DNA of 34,070 nt from Pinguiococcus pyrenoidosus. Taxonomy: Eukaryota; Sar; Pinguiophyceae; Pinguiochrysidales; Pinguiochrysidaceae. Both the position numbers and the translations under genes were made by a program. The notes below the pieces were generated by a model that was not told where the DNA came from, did not search any database, and saw only the letters and a list, made by a program, of their open reading frames with translations. Shown here in pieces: positions 1 to 9,014 of the stretch; position 1 is the stretch's first letter, and each line of letters begins with the position of its first letter. Location: assembly GCA_019677205.1 (NCBI GenBank), contig JAAMXY010000034.1, forward strand, positions 1-34,070, written 5' to 3'.

Positions 1-2
1 CG

Positions 3-704
3 AGTGGGAGCGCGAGCACGTCGGGCAAGACCAGCGGGGACGTTTCAATGTCAAGTGGTGGATCTACAGGAGGGTCGACAGGTTCGGGAATTGTTTCTTC
101 CGGAGTTGCGGGCGGAGGAGCAAGTGGATCCCTGGTTTTCCAGAGCGGATCATCGACAGGGGGGAATGGGGGGAATGTGGTTATTCGCGTTGGTGGTGGC
201 GACACGGGCAGTGGTGGCGCGCTTAGTCTCTTAGGAGGAGCTTCATCGGACTCGCATGGGGGGGGTGTCTTTGTAGACGGCGGGGATGGCGGCTCAGGAA
301 GCGGTGGGCACATCACGCTCAAACCTGGGAGTGCTGCATCTGAGGGCACCATAAGGCTGCAAGACTCCTCCGGTGCACAGCAGGCGGGCATTGGAACGAC
401 TGGACTCACCCTGACAACGGGCACAGGGACTGGGGACTCTTCGACCATTAACGCACAAGTAGGAACGCTAACCTCTTCAACTAGTACCTTGCTAGCGGGA
501 GCAGACCTCTCTCTAACCCTTACAAACTCGTACTTGTCGTTGACAAGTATCGTCTTAGCTAGCGTTGCTTCGCCCTGCATAGATGGGCTTGTTGTCGTTC
601 GGGGCGTGACATCAGGATCTGGAAGCGCAACCATTGCAGTGCGGAACATAGGTTCTGCCGACTGTACATCGTCGTTTGGAGTCGGCTTTGCCATTTTCAA
701 TTAA
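3..704 (+). CDS. Gly/Ser-rich repeat protein, 3' part (5' end outside window)
   Basis: The reading frame is open from the left edge to a TAA stop, so this is the 3' part of a longer gene and the ATG at 48 is probably internal. The roughly 234 visible residues fall in two parts. The first 130 or so are degenerate repeats of Gly, Ser and Thr alternating with short hydrophobic strands (for example SGSLVFQSG, GGNVVIRVGGG, GGHITLKPG), the pattern of a right-handed beta-solenoid or an extended surface protein. The C-terminal part is richer in Thr, Leu and Ser, contains two Cys (PCIDG and SADCTSS), and ends in a hydrophobic strand (VGFAIFN). No transmembrane segment is seen in the visible part. I do not recognise the family; an extracellular or cell-wall role is inference from composition only. 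Confidence 0.6.
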   Translation, partial: SGSASTSGKTSGDVSMSSGGSTGGSTGSGIVSSGVAGGGASGSLVFQSGSSTGGNGGNVVIRVGGGDTGSGGALSLLGGASSDSHGGGVFVDGGDGGSGSGGHITLKPGSAASEGTIRLQDSSGAQQAGIGTTGLTLTTGTGTGDSSTINAQVGTLTSSTSTLLAGADLSLTLTNSYLSLTSIVLASVASPCIDGLVVVRGVTSGSGSATIAVRNIGSADCTSSFGVGFAIFN

Positions 705-1228
705 GAAGTCAGAACATGCCGCACGAGCAGAAGAACAAGAAAAAGAAGACGAGACTACTTCCGAACATAGACAAAGAATGATAAACAAAGATTACTTAAA
801 CAAGTGGACAATGTACATCGCGCAACTCTTCGATCTTTGCGTGCAGAAGGCTAAAGCGGTATATATCCCTCTCGATCAGAAAACGCCTGACCGAATGACG
901 ACGACACCCAAGAAAGTTTAAAAATAGTCGAAACGATCGATTAAGATTTCCAAGTCAGCAACGACTTCCCCACCAAACTGAATCACGACATCAACTGAAG
1001 ACAGGCTAAGATGTAGATACAAATCAACAACGCCGAGCCAGCCAAAAAAATTAGCAAATGGCCTTCGCAAAAGAGATATCTGAGATACCCTACGGATACC
1101 AATATGCCTTTAGACAGACATAACAAAAACGTTAAAGAAAATGGCGGGTGCTTTGAAAGTATTTTCTGGAAAAACTTAATGAGATGTGATTCCTATATAC
1201 AATGGCTCTTCATTTCCCTATTTTCGTA

Positions 1229-1487
1229 TTAACACCGGGTCTACCTAAGAACCCACCATTTTTTGGTAGTACCCAAAAGTACCAAGTTCCCACTTTGGCA
1301 TGCTTGTGTGCGCCAGCTGCAGCCTATTCGGCGCTTGCGCAGTACACACCTGTCCATAAACAGAGTAATGCGCGTACAAAAAAACAATTTTGACGGCATT
1401 TGACGCACTACTCCTGGAGAAATGGCGAAAGTAAATTTGAGCAAATCACCCAAAATAAGTTGGGTTCTTAGGTGGAGCCGGTCTTAA
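1229..1487. mobile_element. Probable MITE with TTAA flanks and 25-bp terminal inverted repeats
   Basis: Positions 1233-1257 and the reverse complement of 1459-1483 match at 21 of 25 bases, including a perfect 13-base core (ACCTAAGAACCCA at 1243-1255, inverted at 1461-1473). Both ends are bordered directly by TTAA (1229-1232 and 1484-1487), the target-site duplication typical of piggyBac-type elements. The 251-bp interior carries no plausible transposase, so it would be a non-autonomous element. The family assignment is inference from TTAA plus inverted repeats; a single copy cannot prove mobility. Confidence 0.55.
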
Positions 1488-2322
1488 AAAAGAACGACAT
1501 TTTCCTAATCCTTATGATGTAGCTTTTGTATAAATAGAGTCTCCATAGAAAAAATATCATTCTGAAATGGCAAATTGTGATTCTTTGCAGCTACATGGAT
1601 TGGGTACCTTCTCGCATTTTTTTTGATTGCATTCGAATTTCTCATTGACGTTTTACTCCATTCCGAAAATTCTCAGTGTATGATTCACAATAACTTTTTC
1701 CGTTGAAACACTTGCCTAATTAATGTGTATAATGCAAGTTTGTTTATAATGTATCTTTCTGTGATAGGTCGCGGCGGAGATGCAGTGGAATATAAAAAGG
1801 CGCACGCCAACCAGAATTTGCAGCGTAAAGGCTGTCATGCGAAGTCTCATTTTGGGTAATGTTGCCTGATGAGTATTTTATTTGCTTACTTTTTATGTTT
1901 CTTGTAGGATCGACTTTTTGTGCTGTAGTTGTACGTACTAATTGTAGTTTTATCTGAAATTGTATCATTTTAAGGATGGCAAGCGGTCTGATTGATGTTG
2001 GTTATTGTTCCAGATGGCATGACAGCACATCGAGGACAAAACATGTAGGCTTGGAATCCGAAAAAGACGAGCTACAGTATTGCTCGTTCAGCAGATTTAG
2101 CAAAGATCCACAGGGTCCCGGACATCCGTAAGGTGCCACCTGTGCTTCTCTTTTTAGCTTGGCATATGTGTAGGGGGTCTTGAATTGAGTACTAAAGGAG
2201 GGATTTCGCACTTCTTTCTCGCCTTCTGCTCAGGGAAGTATTGCCAGCATCCTTTCTTGTCAAGACGTCTGATCATGTGAATGGGGATCAGACAGAAGAG
2301 AACACGTTGCTCTTTATTTATC

Positions 2323-2342
2323 GTTCTTGCAGCTGCAAGAAC
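2323..2342. repeat. Perfect 20-bp palindrome
   Basis: GTTCTTGCAGCTGCAAGAAC reads identically on both strands with no spacer. It lies 90 bp beyond the stop codon of the DUF1995 gene in AT-richer DNA. It could be a 3'-UTR structure or a dimeric protein-binding site; the sequence does not say which. Confidence 0.6.
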
Positions 2343-2431
2343 CTCATAACGTCGTGCAGGATTTGCTGCTCTGACGGACGATACGAGTACTTTCCTACTA
2401 GAGAGAACTGATTGCAGTGGCCACTTAGCAC

Positions 2432-3687
2432 CTAGCGGTGGGTCCTTTGATTTTGTACGAGTTTCCCTCTACGCACCTTGTCCTTTTCGAGCTTTCTGAA
2501 GAACACCCTCCAATAGGTTGTTACTCTTACAGGCGCTGGTTCCTCTTGTCGCTTTGACGGAGCAGCTGCTGGGCGGGTCCTGGGCTTGTCTTCCGAGTGC
2601 CCCTCCTCGTAGTACTCCCCACCCACCGACGCCATTAGACTGACGGTCGGTCGTTGTTTCTGGCCCGCGAGCTCTATCCCGGCGTTGAAGTAGAACGCAA
2701 CCACGAAGTCACCGAGAACGTACGGCCTCGCTGCAATGCTATCTCCGGCGTTCGAGCTCTTTCGTTCCCTTTGGGCTATCCGAAGGATGTTCATGAAGCT
2801 CCGGTCTTCCACCGACTGGCGACTCGTTGGCGATCGAGCCCCGCTGTACAAGGGGCGGAGTTTTTCTAGAGCTCTCTTGGATGCCCCTGGGAAATCTCTC
2901 GGACCCGTTTGGTACGTAAGAACTGATGATGAGTGCAGATCTGGATTGATGACGACCAAGGGCACCCCTAGACGCAGCTAGTCTTGTTCAGTGCCTTGCC
3001 TTCGAGGCTGGTATCATCCGACAATTCCTCACCTCCGGGCGGGTCCCTGCTCCAAGTCACTCTCGCAATGCAGCTCTGTATGCGCCCGAGCTTGTCACTT
3101 TTCGGCAGGTCCCCAGCGTTCGAGGGTGCGACCAGCAAAACAACATCATCTTCAGGGAGTACGTCAGCCAGCTCCAGAGTACCAATCTGGAAGCGCTCTC
3201 TGCTTCGCCGGGCCCTGGGGAGCGCTTCATTATCGCTCCCTGATGTCGCGCCGTCGTTGCTGCTGGTGTGATGCAGGTGCAGAGCTCTGGCAGCGGCGGC
3301 CGCCGCTGCCGGCTCGTCAAACAACATGCGCACTCGCTCGAAACCATGCTCTTGGAACGCGCCTGCAATCCTCATCACCGTGTCCACCAAGGGGGACTTC
3401 CTGTTCGTCAAGCCCGCCTCCAGACCCTCCAACTCGACGAGAAGACGCCTTTCGTGCGTCGGGCCGCGGATCAGCCGCCCGCAGCTACACACGATCTCGT
3501 CAGCCAGCTCATCCAGGGACTCCGGGCAAGCGTCGTTTGGAAGGCCTCGAAGAGATGCAGAGAATCTTTGGCTGCCGCTGCTGGCGCTGCTGCTAAGATG
3601 GCCGCTGCCGAACGGGCCATACCGATGTGGTCGTTGACTGGCTCGGGTCCACAGAGTGGTGCACAGCAGGGCAAGCAGGAAGTGCAT
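2432..3687 (-). CDS. DUF1995-domain protein, probably plastid-targeted (2 exons)
   Basis: Proposed CDS is complement(2432..2967, 3033..3687), 396 residues. The first exon gives the DUF1995 pattern: an N-terminal helix, RRLLVELEGLEAGL (family 'LLVEL..PGL' strand), a Val/Leu-rich helix ending ERVRMLFDE, then FQIGTL and DDVVLLVAPSN. After a 65-nt intron (donor GGAG/GTGAGG, acceptor GTCTAG; phase 1 on both sides) it continues PLVVINPDL, the expected 'ILLNP.L' strand, and later VAFYFNAG and YWRVFFR near the end. The start at 3687 is chosen because it begins a hydrophobic signal-like segment (MHFLLALLCTTLW) followed by an Arg/Ser-rich stretch, which fits import into a plastid with an ER-derived membrane. 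DUF1995 proteins are plastid-associated in plants and algae; the biochemical role is unknown. It is divergent from the Lon gene. The last 60 or so residues are poorly conserved and a further intron there is possible. Confidence 0.72.
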
Positions 3688-4093
3688 TCGACGTGCTTGC
3701 TTGGTGGCAGCAGACCTAGGGAGGATCTTTCTGCTTTCCTGCTGCACGCGTTGCCTTGGGCCTCTTGCCCAAGAATTTCCGATTTCGCGCGCAGAAGTCC
3801 CGTCGCGAGCTCCAGGGCGGCTCTTGAGCTTCAACAGCCCCCTCTCGCGATCGTGTGTTGCCGCGTGGCGGCCACTAGAAGCGCTCGCAGGAGCGAGGCT
3901 GTCCCACGCCGTTTCTGTCCGGCTTGAGGACTGTCTGTCGATGTTGATCGCGTCAGTGAGTCACTGCGAGCGAATTGGCCCCGTGACGCAGCCAGACGCC
4001 GATCTCCAAATCCAGATTTGCTGCCGTTTCCTCCCGAGGAGAGCGGCCCGCGGACTGGAAGGGTGAAGCTGCCCTTAGACTGCGCTGAGCGAC
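3688..4093. promoter_or_regulatory. Divergent promoter region between DUF1995 and Lon genes
   Basis: 406 bp separate the two start codons of oppositely oriented genes, so the upstream elements of both must lie here. I see no TATA box or clear repeated motif; the sequence is GC-rich. Confidence 0.4.
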
Positions 4094-7000
4094 ATGTCGG
4101 AGGCGGCGTCCCATCCCACTGCTTCCCTGGCGGGCGCCGCCGGCGGCCTACCAGTCTTGCTGCTGCGAGACTGTGTCCTCTTTCCCGCGCAATCGCTGTG
4201 CTTGAAGCTTCAGAGGGAGTCGGCGGCCTGCGAGAACCTCGTGAACAGGACGCTGAAACGTCGAGGTGCATCCTCTGCTGGCATGTCGATCCTGGTGGTC
4301 TCCACACCCGCTGCCCGGAGTGCGGGACAGCACTCGGGGGAAGCCGTGTACGAAGACGAGCTAGCAGAGGCGCTGGCCGAGGGGTTCTCGGGCACGGACG
4401 GGGTGTTGGAGACTGCGCAAGCCGCCGCCAAGCATGTTGCGCGTCAGCACAATCTTCTTCGCTTCTGGAGCAGAGGGCAACCGGAGCAATGGCACGAAAC
4501 GGTCCTGAATGCATGCACGGCGCGGACCCCGGCCGCGACAGCAGATGCCGAGTGGGCGGCTCGTATGGGGAAACCGTTTGCGATTGGTTGCGTCGCCCGA
4601 GTGATGATGCTGCGGGTGCACGAGAACGCAGGCGAGGCGCAGGGCTACTCGCTCATTGTGGCCGGGCTTCGAAGGGTACGCCTGGAACAGCTTGTCGTGG
4701 AGGAGCCGTACCCATGTGCGAGCTTCAGCGTGCTCCCGCCGCGCGCCTCGCCCAGCGTCACCCCCCTGGACACCGAGTCTCTTGAGAGCTTCGCTGGAGA
4801 CCTCAGAGCTGCGGCTGCAGTGGCGATCCAGGTCTTTCGGAAGGCGCCTTTTGCAATCAAGGCAAAGCGGGAGTGGGCCAAGCTCGCGAGTGCGCCCTAC
4901 ACGCAGCGAGTGGAGACGTTGGGTGACCTGCTTTGCGCAGCCCTGTCGGCAACAGGCGTCTTCGACCTGGAGATTCAGCAGCTCTTGCTCCAGTGCGGTG
5001 ACGTTGCATGCCGTCTGAATGGCCTTCTTATGCTCACGCAAGCAGCGTCCTCGGCAGCCGCTGCGTCCTTGGGCCGCAAGGGCCAGGACAGCTCGATGGT
5101 GCACGGGGAAGGAAAGGACCTCCCGAGCAGACGGACGCCGCGGGACCCGCTGGTTGATGTCGACGAGAACTTCGATAGCATTCGGGGCCGCATGGCCACG
5201 CCGGAAAGAAGTATCGTGATCTGGCGGCGGGGCCTGGGGCTCCCAGGCTCAGGCCGCGACCAGTTGCGTCAGCGGAGGCCAGTTGCGTCACGGAGGGATC
5301 AGCCTGTCCCATTCCCACAGGAAGGGCGCCGGCGACGGACCGCCCGCCGCCCCTTCGGAAACGCTCGCCAGAGGAGTGAGAGCGACGATGCGAGCGAGAT
5401 TGAGCAGCTCGGTCGGGAGCTGGACTCTCTCGAGATGCCAGACAGGTCGAAGACAATCGTAATGAAGGATTTCAAGCGGCTGAAACAGTTGCCCCCGCAG
5501 CAGCCGGAGCACGGGGTGCTTCGGGGGTATCTCGAGCTCGTGATCTCTTTGCCGTGGGGAAACGAGACTCCAGGGGCGGAAAAGAGCCCGCTGCGTGATC
5601 TTCGCAGCGAGCTCGATAAGAATCACCTGGGCATGGTAGAGGTGAAGAAACGCGTCGAGCATTTCTTTGCGGTCCGGCAGCTTCAACGTGCTCGGAGCTT
5701 CCTGCAGAAGCACTTTGGGGACGAGGCTGAAGGCACCAAGGATCTGCTGATTCAGCCTACGATCCTGTGTCTGTGTGGTCCGCCTGGAGTGGGGAAGACC
5801 AGCATTGGCAAGAGCATCGCGGACGCCTTGAGACGAAAGTTCGTTCGGGTTGCTTTGGGCGGGGTGAGCGACGAAGCGGAGTTGCGCGGACACAGGCGCA
5901 CCTACGTGGGAGCGATGGCCGGCCGCATCATCACGGCGCTCTCCCGGGTGGACGTCCTCGACCCGGTGCTGCTGCTGGACGAAGTGGACAAGCTCGGTGA
6001 GCGACCTGGAGGCGCTCGGGGCGGCGGCGATCCTGCCTCTGCGCTTCTCGAGATCCTTGACCCGGAGCAGAATCATTCGTTCGTCGACAGATACTTGAAT
6101 CTGCCGTTTGACCTATCCAAGGTCGTCTTCATTGCCACCGCGAACGACCTTGCGAACATTCCGGGACCCCTTAGGGACAGGCTGGAGATTCTCCAAGTCC
6201 CTGGGTACTCGGCGGAAGAGAAGCTGGAGATATGCTTGAAGCATTTGTGGCCCAAGCAGCTGAGAATCGCGGCGCTGAGCGAATCCCACGTCCAGGTCTC
6301 TAAAGATGTCATCGAGGCGATCATTGAGCGGTACACAAGGGAGGCCGGAGTGCGCTCCTTGGAGCGACAGCTCGGTACGATTTGCAGATTCGCCGCAGTC
6401 CAGCTGCTGGAAGAGGAAGGAACGAAAGCAGCTTCCGACGGCCAGCAAAGCTTCGCGGGAGCGCCTCCACCATTCGGCGGGGCCAGAGCCGACTGGGACG
6501 ACTCCTACGAAGCGGATGGCATGGACATGACGACCTATGCCAGCGAGGCTTTGCCAAACAGCAGCGCGCTAGGCGTCTTGCAAGGGCGCACGAAGCCCAT
6601 TGTGGTCAGGGAATGCCAGTTGGAGAGCATTCTCGGCCTTCCAAGGTTCGAGTCCACGGAGATGCTGAGCGAGGACTACGTCACGTCTGGTATGATCACC
6701 GGCCTTGCATGGACGCCGACGGGCGGGGAGCTGCTTTTCATCGAATGCCAGCTGCTCCAAGGCGGCAGCGGCCAGATCATTATGACCGGTCAGCTTGGCA
6801 GTGTGATGCGCGAGTCCGTGACCATTGCCCTGTCCTGGATTCGGGCGAACAGGTAGAGTGCTACACCCTGCATCCTGCCAAGTGCGCTTAAGCTTTGGAT
6901 CCTCAGACGCGGGGTTTCATAGGCAGAGGATTGACTCCGTCCTGGAGAAGCATCCCCGGGTGGCAACCACGGGCGTGTCCGAAGGTGACGACCAGAACGA

Positions 7001-7580
7001 CGCTGTCGGTGCCGCTCCAGAAGGTGCGGGCCTCCCTTGCATACCTTGTCGGCCAGAAAGCACATGCGCACATCCTCACGCGATTGCTGAATGGCTCCCC
7101 GTAGGTCCCCGTACGCCGCTCCTTTCCCCTGCGAAAGCCGCAGCTCGGATGACTTCTTCCCTTCTGGATGGTCTGAAGGTCGTGGACGAGCATGCGAGCG
7201 ACCTGCACGTGCATGTTCCTGCAGGAGCGACGCCAAAAGACGGACCCAGCGCCGGAGCTGCGATCATGCTAGCCCTGGTCTCGCTCTTCAGCGGTGCGAG
7301 CTTCCCGCGGACTGTTGCTGTAACAGGAGAGATGACGCTCCATGGGCGCATTCTGCCCGTCGGTGGCATACAACAGAAGCTCCTCGCAGCCCGGCGTGCG
7401 GGATTGCAACGGATCGTGATTCCGAAAGGGAACGAACGGGACGTGAAGACTCTGCCCAAAGCAGTGTGCGATGGCCTGCAGATCATCCCTGTTCGCACAT
7501 GCTACGACGCTCTCGTGGCAGCACTCGGTGTCGTGCTAGAGGGCGCGGAAGTCCGTCCCCACTTCCGTGCTTCCCTCTAG
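4094..7580 (+). CDS. Lon protease, peroxisomal LonP2/Lon2 type (3 exons)
   Basis: ATP-dependent Ser-Lys protease for protein quality control. Proposed exons are 4094..6852, 6923..7023 and 7144..7580 (1098 residues); the intron phases (2, then 1) agree. Domains: N-terminal LON substrate-binding domain (about 15-300), a low-complexity Arg-rich linker (about 340-430), the AAA+ module with Walker A GPPGVGKT (about 561) and Walker B LLLDEVDKL (about 626), and the protease domain with catalytic Ser989 in KDGPSAG and Lys1032 in GGIQQKLLAARRAG. The 43-residue Ser-Lys spacing is that of the family. MPEQ/LPWG-type linker sequence and ALSWIRAN resemble peroxisomal Lon rather than mitochondrial Lon, and no mitochondrial presequence is visible. 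The C-terminus is ASL, not a standard SKL signal. About 30 extra residues from exon 2 sit between AAA+ and protease domains. Exon 2 could instead begin at 6929. Confidence 0.88.
5260..5297 (+). repeat. Imperfect 19-bp tandem duplication in the Lon linker
   Basis: Two adjacent 19-bp units, both starting CCAGTTGCGTCA and ending CGGAGG or near it, differ by a one-base slip. The unit length is not a multiple of three, so the two copies are read in different frames. They lie in the Arg-rich linker between the LON and AAA+ domains. Confidence 0.6.
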
Positions 7581-8154
7581 AATGCCTTTCTTCGCCAACT
7601 CTGCGTTGTGCGAAGAGTGCAAAGGATTGCCGGTGATGAGGAGGCGGGCAAGGGAGGGACGCTCGGAAATGTGTACCTACGAAAGAGGCTTGTCGATCGC
7701 GCAGAGGGAAACGATTTTTGTTAGACTCGCCAGGCTGTCCTTTGGGATTCCCGGAAGGGCAGAAGTGGAGGCCTTGCCACGCACGCTTTGAGACGCCACG
7801 GAGAGGCACACAGCTTCCTCCTTCGCCGCTGGTGCGCGAGCTTGTGGTGGAGGCGCCGGAAGGCACACTCCTGCTCCCGACTATGCTCTCCCTGGTGCTG
7901 TCATGATTCACATCTTATCGTGCAGCACATATGGTCCAGCCGTCATCGCGCAGCGAGCGGTCTTCTCTCGCCTGCAAGCTTCATGGGAAGCTGCGGAAGG
8001 GCGGCGGCTCGGCCAAAGCATGGTCTGAAGGACGCCTCATCACGGCCTTTCTGCGCTCTTCTCTGGTACTTCTCTCGTCGATCGTCAGTTACCAGTTACC
8101 AATCCTCAATCACCAATCCTTCATCACCAGCTGCCAGTCAATACTCGTGTCGCG
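7581..8154. other. Convergent intergenic region, Lon and DPH3
   Basis: 574 bp between the stop codons of two convergent genes. No supported gene. Around 8085-8145 there is a degenerate, C/A-rich simple repeat built from CAGTTAC, CAATC and ATCACCA-like units just beyond the DPH3 stop. Confidence 0.5.
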
Positions 8155-8406
8155 TCAGTCGTCTGCAGCAGCACTGGCATCGGCGAGGTCCCCAGGCTCA
8201 TCTGGCAGAGGTGGCAGCTCCTCAGGCTTGTAGAGCACCCGCAGTTTCAGAGTGCACGAGTCACAGGGCGCTATGCTCTCCCCGTCGTGTAGCTCCTCCA
8301 GGAAGATGCGGAACACATCTCCGCACGGGCACTGATACGTATACGCCAGTTCGTGCTCATCGAACGTCATCTTGTCCAGCGGGACTTCCTCGTACACGCC
8401 AGCCAT
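8155..8406 (-). CDS. DPH3: Diphthamide biosynthesis protein 3 (CSL zinc finger)
   Basis: An 83-residue single-exon protein with an ATG start at 8406. The CSL zinc-finger pattern is complete: an acidic start, YQCPCGD with the first Cys pair, FRIFLEELHDGE, then PCDSC with the second Cys pair and the LRVLY strand. In this family (DPH3/KTI11) the four Cys bind iron or zinc; the protein donates electrons to the Dph1-Dph2 radical enzyme that starts diphthamide formation on elongation factor 2, and also serves Elongator-dependent tRNA modification. It is cytosolic. Length is typical (about 80 residues). The C-terminal tail (Asp/Ala-rich) is variable in the family. It is the only gene here that shares strand with its neighbour, the EF-hand gene 608 bp upstream. 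Confidence 0.9.
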   Translation of the reverse strand: MAGVYEEVPLDKMTFDEHELAYTYQCPCGDVFRIFLEELHDGESIAPCDSCTLKLRVLYKPEELPPLPDEPGDLADASAAADD

Positions 8407-9014
8407 GCTTCCAAAACTTCAAGGGACCTCGCTGCGCGAGCTGAAGCAAGAGACTCGTGTCACCAACCCGACCAGCGGGCCATGTCTCGCAGCTACAACT
8501 GCGCTTTGGTTTCTTGGCCACGCGCGGTTTGGGCGAAGGTGCGCTGGGATGCTCACCAGAGCTCTGTTCTGGATTCTATCAAAAGACGCTAATAGCAAAG
8601 ATAATTTTATCTTTACAAATCATAGCAAAACCATAATTTCCAATTAAAATATTGAGAAGTACCGCTAAGTACAAATATACATACACTTTCTTTTCCCCAC
8701 GTGCCTTGCCTTCCCGACTTTTCTTGGCCTTCTTGTCTGCGACATGGTGCTGGCGGTAGGCTGGGCCGCCAGAGAAGTCCAAAGGGAAGGGAGGAAGAAG
8801 AAAAGGATCTCTGGAAAATGCATCTCAATCCCAACGTAGCCTCGAAGTGCCGTCCTTCGCGATGGTGGGATCTTGGGCGCCCGTCCTCTCTCAAACATTT
8901 TTACGACGAACCACTCTCGAACATGAGAGAGTCGGGACTTGAACAACCTTTGAATATCCACCTCCGTCCAAAAACAAAAGAGTCAACGCTTCTAACCTTC
9001 AAGCCGGCAAACGA
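8407..9014. other. Intergenic region between DPH3 and EF-hand gene
   Basis: 608 bp holding the 5' flank of DPH3 and the 3' flank of the EF-hand gene. An AT-rich patch lies at about 8580-8690. I see no supported gene on either strand. Confidence 0.45.

Larger units (their letters stand above)
705..2431. other. AT-rich intergenic region
   Basis: About 1.7 kb with no convincing gene. It is visibly more AT-rich than the coding DNA on either side, with homopolymer A/T runs, and the short open frames in it lack ATG starts, codon bias or recognisable motifs. It holds the TTAA-flanked inverted-repeat element and a perfect 20-bp palindrome listed separately. The left part is downstream of the Gly/Ser-rich gene and the right part is downstream of the DUF1995 gene, so the two flanking genes converge on it. 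Confidence 0.6.

Noticed and set aside
2002-2211. 69-codon open frame on the - strand
   Set aside because: Short, no motif, lies in AT-rich intergenic DNA.
5211-5320. Possible 110-nt intron in the Lon linker
   Set aside because: It has GT and CAG borders, but the donor is phase 1 and the acceptor phase 0, so removing it breaks the AAA+ frame. Kept as coding and listed as a finding.
7785-8444. 218-codon open frame on the + strand
   Set aside because: Ser/Arg/His-rich frame without motif or ATG support, partly antisense to DPH3.
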